From the NCBI GenBank assembly GCA_021776775.1, contig JAJFFE010000116.1, positions 1 through 50,619 of the forward strand: a DNA stretch of 50,619 bases. Reading direction: 5' to 3'. Each line of letters opens with the position of its first letter. Positions within the stretch are counted from its first letter, which is position 1. The position numbers and the translations under genes are program-made. The DNA is from Planctomycetota bacterium (GTDB lineage: Bacteria > Planctomycetota > UBA8108 > UBA1146 > JAJFFE01). This document shows positions 35,670 through 42,753 of the stretch, piece by piece. Below the pieces are notes generated by a model, which was not told where the DNA came from, did not search any database, and saw nothing but the letters and a program-made list of their open reading frames with translations.

Positions 35670-36722
35670 TCAACCTGCCTTTCGGGCCATGGCGAACAGG
35701 TTGACGCGTTCTTCCTCGAAGACGATCTCGACCGTCTCCGCACCAAACTTGGAGCGAGCGAACAGACTCTCCATGTCGGCTTCGGTTCGGTGGATCAGAT
35801 TCCACTCCAGGAAACATTCCATGATTCCGCGGTCGGGGTTGTCCGGGTGGAAGTTTCCAAGGATCACCATGCCCCCGGGGGCGAGCATGTCATAGATAGA
35901 GTTCAGCAGCCGGATCACCAGACGATCGTCGAAGTAGTCGATCAGTCCGATACTGTAGGCGAGATCGAGCGGTTCGACCGGAAGGGTTCGTCGACCGAAC
36001 GCGACCGAGATCAGGTTCTCGCGAATCAACTGCATCTTCGCCCACGGGGTGTCGTCGCGTCGAGCTGCGGCCACGGTGGCGAGCGCTTCGGCATCCATAT
36101 CGACACAAGTGGCGTGGACCGAACGTGCGACCGTAGCGTCAGAAAGAACATCGAAAAGCTCGCGAGCCGGACCACAGGCGAGGCTAGCGATGTGGGTGAG
36201 GGCGCCGCCCTTGCGTTCGACCGCGCGTTCAATCTCACCGGCGAGCAGCCCTCGTCGGTTGCGCACCGCGGCCGCGGCCGGCTGAGCTAGAAAGCACTCG
36301 TCGAGCAGCTGACCCACGATACCTTCACCGCTCGGCGTGTTGTCGTAGATCATCTCGATCGACTGAGCGTCGCCCGCGTAACCACGAGGCTTCTCGTAGA
36401 AACGTCGGGGACCGTCCGCCGTGAGGAAGTGCGGCAGGAACCGTTCCTGGATCTCGTGAATCTGAGCGTCCCGCACCTCCGGCGACAACGTCTCGCAGAC
36501 GTTCAACCAGTGGTGCACGGCAAGCGAAAACGAACGAAACGCGCCGCCCACTTGGCGACGCAACTCATCCGGGAGTTGCGCCTCGTCTTCGAACGCGGAC
36601 GCCCGTTGGAGCAGTCCGGTCAAGCGATCAGTCTTCGCTTCGAGTTCACGTCGACGAGGGTGATCGGCCAGGCGAGTCTGGATCGAGAGCGCTTCGATCC
36701 CCAGTTCTTCGGTCGACGTCAT
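35670..36722 (-). CDS. PhcB-like class I SAM-dependent methyltransferase
   Basis: 350-residue protein. The N-terminal half is helical, followed by KPRGYAGDAQSIEMIYDN (~111-128) and LLDECFLAQPAAAAVRNRR (~139-157), a signature I associate with the PhcB/extracellular-factor methyltransferases that make 3-OH-palmitate methyl ester. The SAM fold follows: motif I LACGPARELFD (181-191), motif II ATCVDMDAEAL, motif IV EPLDLAYSIGLIDYFDDRLV, and LAPGGMVILGNFHPDNPD. ATG 36722 has a strong GGAGGAG. Cytoplasmic. Its tail-to-tail position with a PhcR-like hybrid kinase supports a cell-cell signalling role, but the substrate is inferred from family only. A C-terminal nucleotide-binding domain is absent. Confidence 0.82.
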   Translation of the reverse strand: MTSTEELGIEALSIQTRLADHPRRRELEAKTDRLTGLLQRASAFEDEAQLPDELRRQVGGAFRSFSLAVHHWLNVCETLSPEVRDAQIHEIQERFLPHFLTADGPRRFYEKPRGYAGDAQSIEMIYDNTPSGEGIVGQLLDECFLAQPAAAAVRNRRGLLAGEIERAVERKGGALTHIASLACGPARELFDVLSDATVARSVHATCVDMDAEALATVAAARRDDTPWAKMQLIRENLISVAFGRRTLPVEPLDLAYSIGLIDYFDDRLVIRLLNSIYDMLAPGGMVILGNFHPDNPDRGIMECFLEWNLIHRTEADMESLFARSKFGAETVEIVFEEERVNLFAMARKAG

Positions 36723-36772
36723 CGCTACTGCTCCTCCGGTTCCGAACGAGGACGATCCCTCGCTCGGTTTCA

Positions 36773-36840
36773 GAAGCGCAGTTGCCCCGCGTCGGGGGCA
36801 ACGGATCTCCGAAATTCGCCGACGGCTGCGGAGCGACGCT
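36773..36840 (-). repeat. attC-like site E (degenerate)
   Basis: It shares GAAGCGCAG(T/C)TGCC with site D and ends in a CGGCTGCGGAGCGACG block like the other sites' distal halves. It contains a strong hairpin GTTGCCCC/GGGGCAAC (36781-36802). It lies just after the cassette gene at 36960-37400. The outer GTTRRRY box is poorly kept. Confidence 0.35.
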
Positions 36841-36959
36841 CATAAGACGCCAATTGGAAGACAGTTGCAGAATCGATCGCAATCGAGCATGCGTCACCCG
36901 CTGCGTCGTAACTCGTATGCGACCAACGGTACGAAAGGAAACCTTCGCGAGGCCTCTGG

Positions 36960-37400
36960 TCATTTGGCCTGCTGGGCCCGCTGACGCGCCTCCTCTTTCT
37001 CGCCCCACTGACGCAGCCAACGTGGAAGAGTCGGCTCTTCTTGGTCGGTCGCTCCCCAAAGCCAAGGTGGCTTACGCCTTTCCTTGCCTTGCGACTCGTC
37101 TTGCTGCAGCAAGATCGTGCCGTCGACGTTCCACATCGTCACGTCGGGAAATGGCCCCGCGGAGTACTGCTCGATGGCGCGGAAGCCCGACTCCAACCAC
37201 CACGACTTCGACTTGTATGCAGAGCCCCATCGATCCCGCAGTTTGTACCCGACCTGATAGCCGTGATCTCGATCGTAGCTGACATACAGCTCCCGGCGAA
37301 ACCGAGCCCACTCGTACGCTTGCGGCCCCCACCATACGCCGGTCACGCAAACCGCAGCGACCAGCGCAACCAGGATAAGGCGTGCGCGATTGCTCCGCAT
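36960..37400 (-). CDS. small membrane-anchored protein, unknown (cassette gene)
   Basis: 146 residues, not recognised. One N-terminal hydrophobic anchor at ~7-25 (LILVALVAAVCVTGVWWGP) is followed by an exported-looking domain rich in aromatics: RRELYVSYDRDHGYQVGYKL, then AYKSKSWWLESGFRAIEQYS and the block VTMWNVDGTILLQ. The C-terminus is charged and helical. ATG 37400 is preferred, since a hydrophobic anchor follows directly; a GTG/ATG about ten codons earlier is possible. It lies just after attC-like site A and is followed by site E, so it reads as one gene cassette. No link to its neighbours is evident. Confidence 0.65.
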   Translation of the reverse strand: MRSNRARLILVALVAAVCVTGVWWGPQAYEWARFRRELYVSYDRDHGYQVGYKLRDRWGSAYKSKSWWLESGFRAIEQYSAGPFPDVTMWNVDGTILLQQDESQGKERRKPPWLWGATDQEEPTLPRWLRQWGEKEEARQRAQQAK

Positions 37401-37427
37401 GGCCAATGGCCCCCCATCAAAGTCGTG

Positions 37428-37545
37428 CAACGTTCAAGCTCAACACCGGCAATAGTCGCAAGCCACCGCCCGGAATCAGCATGATGCGGATGCGCTCGCA
37501 AGAACACGTGCGGCCGCCCCGGTGATCCGCGCCCACGGGTTCATG
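37428..37545 (-). repeat. attC-like site A
   Basis: On the + strand it begins CAACGTTCAAGCTCAACACC, matching the AACGTTGAAGCTCAGC core of sites B-D. It sits about 28 bp upstream of the gene starting at 37400 and after the gene ending at 37561. The far half is weakly conserved, so the outer boundary is approximate. Confidence 0.5.
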
Positions 37546-37560
37546 TACGGCGCCATGAAG

Positions 37561-37875
37561 TCAGATCTCCTTGAGCAGGTGGTTCATGCCCTCCCAAAAT
37601 ACCAACTTGAAGTTGCTGTCGATCTGGACCAACAGGATGTGGCACCCATTGTAGTCGAACAAGTGAAAACGTCCGGGATCACCCGCTGTCTGGCGCAGAA
37701 GCTCTTCGTCAATCAAGCCACCGCGCGACGCCAACTTCAACCAAGAAGATGACATGTCAGTCAAAGGAGCGAAGCGGTGCATGTGCTGATCGATAACTCG
37801 CCGGAGAGCCGCGTCGGAATACGAGAAGTCGCCAGTGTAGCCTAGCCCTCGGTCATTCTTCATGAGCTCGGTCAC
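37561..37875 (-). pseudogene. cassette gene, possibly 5'-damaged
   Basis: At least 104 residues, soluble, not recognised (GYTGDFSYSDAALRRVIDQH, then GRFHLFDYNGCHILLVQIDS). The frame stays open upstream to about 37935 and still reads like protein (SDDVELLSRSDITTQNC), yet has no ATG, GTG or TTG there. In another frame a TTG at 37994 follows a purine-rich GGGGGGAG and encodes LILATPGSADAKQKSARCLD before stopping. The simplest reading is that the gene began near 37994 and suffered a frameshift near 37935. Otherwise it starts at GTG 37875 or ATG 37863 and is intact. It is flanked by attC-like sites. Confidence 0.5.
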
Positions 37876-38052
37876 ACAGTTCTGGGTCGTGATGTCGCTC
37901 CGCGATAGCAGCTCTACATCGTCGCTTGAGGTCTATCGAGGCATCGAGCACTTTTTTGCTTTGCGTCAGCCGAGCCGGGAGTAGCCAGGATCAAGTCTCC
38001 CCCCTCAAGAGCAACCGGTATGACAAGCCAGCGGTGAGCAGCGCTGGCCGGC

Positions 38053-38114
38053 ACCAACGCGAGGAGCTCGCCCGGAACCGTGTGCGCCGACAGTTTCGTT
38101 TATGGCAGTTGAGC
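38053..38114 (-). repeat. attC-like site (weak)
   Basis: A 62-bp stretch from CACCAACGCGAGGAGCTCG to GGCAGTTGAGC. Its right end GTTGAGC fits the GTTRRRY consensus and CAAC/GTTG ends can pair. It lies after the membrane-protein cassette gene, where an attC would be expected. The core is diverged from sites B-D. Confidence 0.35.
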
Positions 38115-38164
38115 GCGGATTGCCATCGCTCGAGTAGTTTCTCTCTCGCCGACGGGACCGACTC

Positions 38165-38545
38165 CTACTCACTCCAGGTCGGAGTAAACGCCAGGATGAA
38201 CATGACCAGCAGGTTCGAAACTCCGATCGCGATCCACGCGGCTTTCCGGTTGGAGGTCGGGGATTCCAGTGCGACGAAGAGGCGGACGAGGAAGACAAGC
38301 CATGCCGCCGCTGCAACGATGATCGGTTCAAGGAGACCATTCGCGAGTGTCTTGCTTGGTAGCGAGCCGTCCCGGGCCATAAGCTGAAACAGCAGCCAGT
38401 ACGTGAATCCGGGAACGAGCCAGGCAACGTACTCGACACACAGAAGTTGCGGCTTCCTGCACACCAGGACGACCAGCATCGTGGCCGGGAATAGTGTCAG
38501 TGCGGTGACGAAGTAGATCCGGTAGAAGAACACGAGCTCTTGCAT
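38165..38545 (-). CDS. small polytopic membrane protein (cassette gene)
   Basis: 126 residues with four predicted membrane helices: ~12-29 (YFVTALTLFPATMLVVLV), ~38-55 (YVAWLVPGFTYWLLFQLM region), ~72-92 (IIVAAAAWLVFLVRLFVAL) and ~103-120 (AWIAIGVSNLLVMFILAF). I do not recognise a family. It begins 12 bp after attC-like site B, and a weak attC-like stretch follows it. That spacing is typical of integron cassettes, where the gene starts immediately after the previous site and has little or no promoter of its own. Small membrane proteins of unknown role are common cassette cargo. Confidence 0.7.
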   Translation of the reverse strand: MQELVFFYRIYFVTALTLFPATMLVVLVCRKPQLLCVEYVAWLVPGFTYWLLFQLMARDGSLPSKTLANGLLEPIIVAAAAWLVFLVRLFVALESPTSNRKAAWIAIGVSNLLVMFILAFTPTWSE

Positions 38546-38557
38546 TGCGTCGTCCGG

Positions 38558-38665
38558 CCAACGTTAAAGCTCAGCTGCCCGAGGCAGCGTTGGGAAAAGC
38601 GAGGATTGTACGGCGGACGTGGACCGGTGGCACCTCGGATGAAGAGAGAAGCCGCCGTTGGGCGG
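38558..38665 (-). repeat. attC-like site B
   Basis: On the + strand it opens CCAACGTTAAAGCTCAGCTGC, with a CTGC-CCGAG-GCAG hairpin, and a possible far end GCCGCCGTTGGGC near 38665. A shorter 40-bp version ending GCAGCGTTGGG (38598) also pairs. It is immediately upstream of the gene at 38545. Confidence 0.55.
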
Positions 38666-38705
38666 CCGCCGCGCCGAGCTGGATGGCTGAGTGGCTTCCG
38701 CGCAC

Positions 38706-38877
38706 TCAACACTTTCCGTCAACCAGCCAGTTGCCGTCTATCCGCCGACACACAGCACGCTCATATTGCCGCCGCCGACCCAGGGTCGTGCAGCATTCGA
38801 CCCAAGCGGTGTCTCCCCGAGAACGCAGCTGCGACGTAACGCTCTGTCAGTGAGACAAGTTGTTCTTCGTCAGTCAC
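38706..38877 (-). pseudogene. frameshifted small cassette gene
   Basis: Eleven bases past attC-like site C, a GTG at 38877 opens a 38-codon frame (TDEEQLVSLTERYVAAAFSG...RMLHDPGSAAA) that stops at 38761. The protein-like sequence continues in the next frame (YERAVCRRIDGNWLVDGKC) to a stop at 38706. One deleted base within the GGCGGCGGC run near 38770 would join the two into a 57-residue protein. Either the gene is broken or the assembly has a one-base error. Not recognised; no membrane segment. Confidence 0.5.
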
Positions 38878-38886
38878 GCGCGGCCC

Positions 38887-39012
38887 ACCCAACGTCGAAG
38901 CTCTGCTGCAAAAGGCAGCACTCGTAAAGGCGTGGATTCTAACTGCTGAGGTAGCCCAGGTAACTCTTGACCTAGAAGTCCGCCCATTCTCGGCTGCAGC
39001 GCCGCGTCGAAT
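38887..39012 (-). repeat. attC-like site C
   Basis: About 126 bp. The + strand begins ACCCAACGTCGAAGCTCTGC, where ACCCAAC fits RYYYAAC, has an inner TGCTGC/GGCAGC pair, and ends CGGCTGCAGCGCCGCGTCGA. The length is within the known attC range. A gene start (38877) follows directly on the minus strand. Confidence 0.6.
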
Positions 39013-39210
39013 TGCTCTTATCGAGCGATGCTCTTACGACTGTTGCTACTGCTTACGAACTCGAGCCACTACGCCCCTCTGGGCCAGGAGGACGAGGCAC
39101 TTTCCGTCGGCGTCCAGAAGACGCTGCTCTCACGTGGTCCGGTCTCCGTACGTCCAGGACACCCTTGGACCGTAGATGCTGCACAGTTGACGCGGCTGAG
39201 GGAGCTGATT

Positions 39211-39272
39211 AAACGCGACACCTGCGTGGTAGAGAGACGAGTGCCCGCGGTCGGCTGCAGTGCCGCGTTGCG
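39211..39272 (-). repeat. attC-like site F
   Basis: About 62 bp. On the minus strand the end CAACGCGGCACTGCAG pairs with GGTGTCGCGTT, including GTGYCGCGTT against AACGCGRCAC, with unpaired bases as usual in attC stems. It lies directly after the stop of the 39281-39799 gene. Its CGGCTGCAG(T/C)GCCGCGT half matches site C. Confidence 0.6.
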
Positions 39273-39280
39273 GCCGCATG

Positions 39281-39799
39281 CTAGTCGTCGTAGTAACCCC
39301 AGCCAGTAGTAGAATCGTACCAGTGGGATATGCCAGGTTGTACGACCCAGAAACTGAAGCGATAACCCCCCTTTCTACTGACGTGATATCGAAAGCTACT
39401 CTCGAGATCTGGGTTCCTGAACGAGTAGCCGCGTAGGTTTGGCGGCGGAGATCCGGTGCGCTGCAACTCGTCGTCTGCGTAGTCGACGATCGCGCGCGCT
39501 TCGGCTTCGAGCCGATACAATCGCTCACCGAGACTGAGTTGCTGCGGCAACAAGGCCACTGCGAACATGGCCGACAGGCCGATCGTCAATACGGTGCTCA
39601 CCCTAGGCCAATGGAGAAGTGCTGCTGCAGGAACTAACAGGAGAAGGAGCGCACCGAAGTACGGAACTTGGCCAACCGCGCCCACGGTTTTGTTGGCGAG
39701 CAGAGTACCAAGAAGCTGCATGCAAGCTGACAGTTCCAGAAGCGTCGTAGCGAGCAAGACGGTACGTCGATCTCGATCTGATCTTGAGGACATCTTCAT
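39281..39799 (-). CDS. membrane protein with extracytoplasmic C-terminal domain (cassette gene)
   Basis: 172 residues. After a basic N-terminus (KMSSRSDRDRRTVLLATTLL) there are about three hydrophobic helices: ~13-33, ~45-60 (VPYFGALLLLLVPAAALL) and ~64-83 (RVSTVLTIGLSAMFAVALL). The C-terminal half is polar and aromatic (EARAIVDYADDELQRTGSPP, RKGGYRFSFWVVQPGISHWY) and probably faces out. The family was not recognised. ATG 39799 is preferred because the frame before it is simply the attC-like site D; GTG 39808 is an alternative with GAGG upstream. Flanked by attC-like sites D (before) and F (after), it is the best-defined cassette here. Confidence 0.72.
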   Translation of the reverse strand: MKMSSRSDRDRRTVLLATTLLELSACMQLLGTLLANKTVGAVGQVPYFGALLLLLVPAAALLHWPRVSTVLTIGLSAMFAVALLPQQLSLGERLYRLEAEARAIVDYADDELQRTGSPPPNLRGYSFRNPDLESSFRYHVSRKGGYRFSFWVVQPGISHWYDSTTGWGYYDD

Positions 39800-39818
39800 G
39801 CCGATCACAACCTCATCC

Positions 39819-39870
39819 GCCCAACGTTGAAGCGCAGCTGCCGGGTGCAGCATCGGTGGCTCCGTTGCGC
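39819..39870 (-). repeat. attC-like site D
   Basis: 52 bp. The + strand opens GCCCAACGTTGAAGCGCAGC (GCCCAAC fits RYYYAAC), contains a CTGC-CGGGT-GCAG hairpin and ends CCGTTGCGC, with AACG/CGTT able to pair. It lies 20 bp upstream of the cassette gene starting at 39799. Confidence 0.6.
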
Positions 39871-39942
39871 TTGGCCCCCCCGGGGGCGAAAGCCTACAGT
39901 AACGCCGAGAACATTCCGCGCGTTTAACCGTCTTGCGCGTCA

Positions 39943-39961
39943 GCAGCGGACCGTCCGCTGC
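39943..39961 (-). terminator. palindrome after the truncated glyoxalase-family gene
   Basis: GCAGCGGAC and GTCCGCTGC are perfect complements around one base (as a hairpin, 7-bp stem and 5-base loop), 14 bp past the stop at 39975. No T-run, so only a candidate terminator. Confidence 0.4.
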
Positions 39962-39974
39962 AAGCGAGCGCTTC

Positions 39975-40295
39975 TTAGGCGGAGGCCCAGGGATCGTAGG
40001 AGCCGAAGTTCCAAACGTGCCCTTCGGGATCACGGAAACAGTAGCCCCGGCCCCCGTAGTCCTCGTCTCTCATTTCGATCACGATCTCCGCGCCCGCCGT
40101 AACAGCTCGTGCGTAGTGTTTCTCGGCGTCGCCGACGATGATGTACGGGCTCTGAGACACTCCGCCACCCAGAGCGTCCGGAAGCTTCTGAAGATTGTCG
40201 ACCTCGCTCGCGCGCGCGGAGCCGAGCATTACCATTCCGTTCCCGAAGACGAGCTGTGCGTGGGCAATCGTTCCGTCTTCACCAGGTACGACGTT
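39975..40295 (-). pseudogene. N-terminally truncated glyoxalase/VOC-family gene
   Basis: The ~106 residues encoded here are a clear VOC (glyoxalase/bleomycin-resistance) C-terminal portion: VVPGEDGTIAHAQLVFGNGM, VMLGSARASEV, then GAEIVIEMRDEDYGGRGYCF, RDPEGHVWNFGSYDPW. The first ~30-40 residues of such proteins, including the first beta-alpha unit and a metal ligand, are missing. Upstream of ~40297 the same frame continues for 43 codons, but that sequence is not VOC-like and runs into the inverted repeat at 40363. The homology break marks a recombination or insertion junction. A GTG within the VOC part could still start a short product, but a functional fold is unlikely. Confidence 0.7.
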
Positions 40296-40362
40296 TCTGC
40301 CTGTTGGCCTTTGTCGCGCGGAGAGGCTGAAGTGCGCAGCCGGGTGACGTTGAGGACGACGG

Positions 40363-40546
40363 GCGCATCGTGGCGTGGCTCGAACACCAGTGGGTTGGGG
40401 ATGGTCGAGTCGATGGCTCGCCACCGACTATGAGGCACGGGAGTGAGGTTGGTCGCTGGGTGGCGGGTTGGCAAACAAGTACGCGTGTGAACGAGGGACG
40501 GGCGCATCGGGGCGTGAACCATTCTGTTCCAGGCGAGGGGCAGCGG
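40363..40546. repeat. inverted repeat, left copy
   Basis: About 184 bp, inverted relative to 41699-41881. The first 83 bp (40363-40445, starting GCGCATCGTGGCGTGGCTCG) match the right copy with one mismatch that I see. Similarity then weakens, with shared words such as GGCAAACAAG and GCGAGGGGCAGCGG. No transposase is recognised. Confidence 0.75.
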
Positions 40547-40937
40547 GTGGGCCCGACTCCGTTGGGTGTCGGTTGGGATATGTGGATGTTGGCAGGCGCT
40601 ATGTGATTCCTGTCGGCGATGCGGATGGGCCATCTCGCCCGGGCGAGGTTTGGCGTTCGCATTGGGTTCTCTGTTTTGGATTCAGTTTCTCGCGATGAAT
40701 CTTAGAACTTTGTCGTCTTTCGTTTGACAGGGTTTTCACGCTTCGCTGGTCACGGTGTCTACTGCTCGTTGCGCGATCGTTATGGCAGTGCTGGTTGCTC
40801 GCGTACGGGACGTTGTCGGTCGTCGACGGAGTTGAAGTTTCGATATGCGTTGATCGTTGGTTAGGCGCGGGAAATCTCGCATCGTAGATCGTGGTCGGAA
40901 CCTGGCTTCGTAGAGGCTGATCGCGGCTGACGCGGGG
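40547..40937. other. 391-bp stretch with no recognised gene
   Basis: It lies between the left inverted repeat and the HNH relic. No frame reads like a known protein. The missing N-terminal part of the HNH protein would be expected here but is not visible. Confidence 0.4.
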
Positions 40938-41500
40938 CGCCCTGGCTCCGGCTCGAGCGTCGGCGAAAGCGTGATCTGAAAAGGGCCGCTAAGAAATCGC
41001 CCTCCGAACCACCTCGTCCGGATCCGGACGAGTTTTCGCCCAGCCATGACGGCTTGGCCGCTTCGGAACGCACGACCCCATCCCGATATATTCCAAGTGA
41101 AACACGTGAGCGAGTGCTTCACCAAGCCGGGCATCGGTGCGAATTCGTCGGCTCGGATCAGCATCGATGTGGCGTGCGGACTGGCCTTCAGATCGATCAC
41201 GTCGTTCCGTTCAGCAAGGACGGTTCGAATGACGAGATCAATCTGCGAGCCCTCTGCCCAACACACAACGCTTGGTACGCGGAGCAGGAGTTCGGAGCTG
41301 AGTTCATGCGTTCGAAGATCGCCGCGTCGCGGAAGTCGTCAAGTCCCATCGGTCAACCAACCGGGGTGCGCGAGCCGCGACCCCAATACCGAGCGACACA
41401 ACCTCCCGCGAAACGGCATCGAGCAGCCCGCGGCCCAGCGATCAACCGGTCCACGCGAATCCCGTCCGGACGGGGTGTTCCTCACCGACTAGCGATCTAG
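40938..41500 (+). pseudogene. C-terminal relic of an HNH endonuclease
   Basis: The frame is open from 40938 and reads as the tail of the ~300-400-residue HNH proteins common in planctomycetes and some proteobacteria: a basic helix (LERRRKRDLKRAAKKS), a Pro/Ser linker, TPSRYIPSETRERVLHQAGH, RCEFVG, then the HNH core LQIDHVVPFSKDGSNDEINL, CPTHNAWYAEQEFGAEFMR. Zinc and metal ligands (Cys, His, Asn, His) look intact. The long N-terminal domain is gone and only a TTG at 41054 could start translation. Because the gene sits between inverted repeats, it may be left over from an insertion. Confidence 0.72.
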
Positions 41501-41698
41501 CCCGATGCGCCAGCAAAGACAGGGTTGGTCGAGTGGCAACCGTTCGCGTCGCATCGTTTGCACGATGTCGCACCCATCAAAGCAACCAACCGATGCCTCG
41601 CGCTTGCCTCTAAAGAATCGGAGGCAGCCCGGTACGGATCACGCCGCCCAGCGAACACTCCTCATCGCCCAACACACATGCGCGAGCATCGGGCATCT
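41501..41698. other. non-coding stretch inside the inverted-repeat region
   Basis: No recognised gene or motif lies between the HNH relic and the right inverted repeat. Confidence 0.4.
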
Positions 41699-41881
41699 CC
41701 GCTGCCCCTCGCCCCGAACAGACACGTTCACGCCCGATGCTCCCGTCCGCCGTTCCCACCCGCGCTTGTTTGCCAAGACGCAATCCGGCGATCAATCCCA
41801 CTCCCGTGCCTCATAGTCGGTGGCGAGCCGTCGACTCGACCATCCCCAACCCACTGGTGTTCGAGCCACGCCACGATGCGC
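41699..41881. repeat. inverted repeat, right copy
   Basis: Reverse complement of 40363-40546; the 83-bp core here is 41799-41881. The two copies face each other across about 1.15 kb that includes the HNH relic. Confidence 0.75.
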
Positions 41882-41959
41882 TCGTCTGTTTCGTCTTGAT
41901 CGCCGCTACGCGAGTTACACAGCGGCCATCTCGGACTCCCTTTTGTGCCCGACTTCTGG

Positions 41960-42646
41960 CTAGAACGAGAAGCGCTCCTGCAACCACTTGCCGACGTCTC
42001 GGATTTCGTCGGGGGCGACGCCGTGTTGTATGGGGTAGCTCTTCCATTCGACGCCGTAGCCGCGGGTGCCGAGGGCGTCGCAGGCGGCTTCGCCCATGGA
42101 TATGGGGACGACGGGGTCGAAGGTTCCGTGGCATTGCAGAATTGGCGTGTCCTGGTTTACTTCGGACGCTTCGCTGTCGAGTTTGTTTTCGAGGAGTAGG
42201 TAGCCGGACAGGACCATGATTCCGGCGAGGCACTCCTGGTAGCGGAGTCCGACGTGGTACGCCATCGCTCCGCCTTGGGAGAATCCGGCGAGGACGATCG
42301 AGTCGGGCGAAACGCCGGCCGCGACCTGCGCGTTGAGGATCTGCTCGACGGCGTGTCTGGACTCGTTGATTCCTTCGATGTCCTCGTCGCGACTAAACTC
42401 CATGCCTTTGATGTCGTACCACGCGCGCATGGTGGCGCCACCATTGAGAGTGACCGGGCGGATGGGGGCGTGGGGAAAGACGAAGCGCACCGCGAGTTCG
42501 GGAGAGATCCCTAGCTCCGGCACGATCGGTTCGAAGTCGTGCCCATCGGCGCCGAGCCCGTGTAGCCAAACGACGACGCCATCGGGTTGCTGACCCTCTT
42601 CTACGCCCCAGTCGACGACGACACATTCGAGCATCGAGTCGCTCAT
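41960..42646 (-). CDS. phospholipase/carboxylesterase family hydrolase
   Basis: 228-residue cytoplasmic alpha/beta hydrolase of the acyl-protein thioesterase/carboxylesterase family. Landmarks: GVVVWLHGLGADGHDFEPIV (oxyanion HGLGADG), LAVRFVFPHAPIRPVTLNGG, MRAWYDIKG, the nucleophile elbow VLAGFSQGGAMAYHVGL with catalytic Ser, CHGTFDPVVPISMG with catalytic Asp, and the late His in SYPIQHGVAPDEI. The length matches the family. ATG 42646 has GAGGAG 9 nt upstream. It is co-directional with the secreted pair to its right, but the gap of ~107 bp leaves operon membership open. The substrate is probably a short acyl or aryl ester. Confidence 0.93.
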   Translation of the reverse strand: MSDSMLECVVVDWGVEEGQQPDGVVVWLHGLGADGHDFEPIVPELGISPELAVRFVFPHAPIRPVTLNGGATMRAWYDIKGMEFSRDEDIEGINESRHAVEQILNAQVAAGVSPDSIVLAGFSQGGAMAYHVGLRYQECLAGIMVLSGYLLLENKLDSEASEVNQDTPILQCHGTFDPVVPISMGEAACDALGTRGYGVEWKSYPIQHGVAPDEIRDVGKWLQERFSF

Positions 42647-42753
42647 TACAGTTGCTCCTCAGTTCGTGGCAATCAGACAGAAAAGAAGGAAGCTCTCTCG
42701 CCGGCGGGCAACGCCGAAGCGAGAGAGCCTCCCGAAGGTAGCATACGGATAAT

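Noticed and set aside
39028..39309. 93-codon + strand frame starting MLLRLLLLLTNSS within the cassette array
   Set aside because: It has a weakly protein-like middle, but it runs through attC-like site F and the end of the minus-strand cassette gene, has no ribosome-binding site and opposes the direction of the array. Kept only as a remote possibility.
40370..40606. 78-codon + strand frame in the left inverted repeat
   Set aside because: The first part is also open in the right copy, but the two diverge and the second is soon stopped; there is no start signal and no recognised family.
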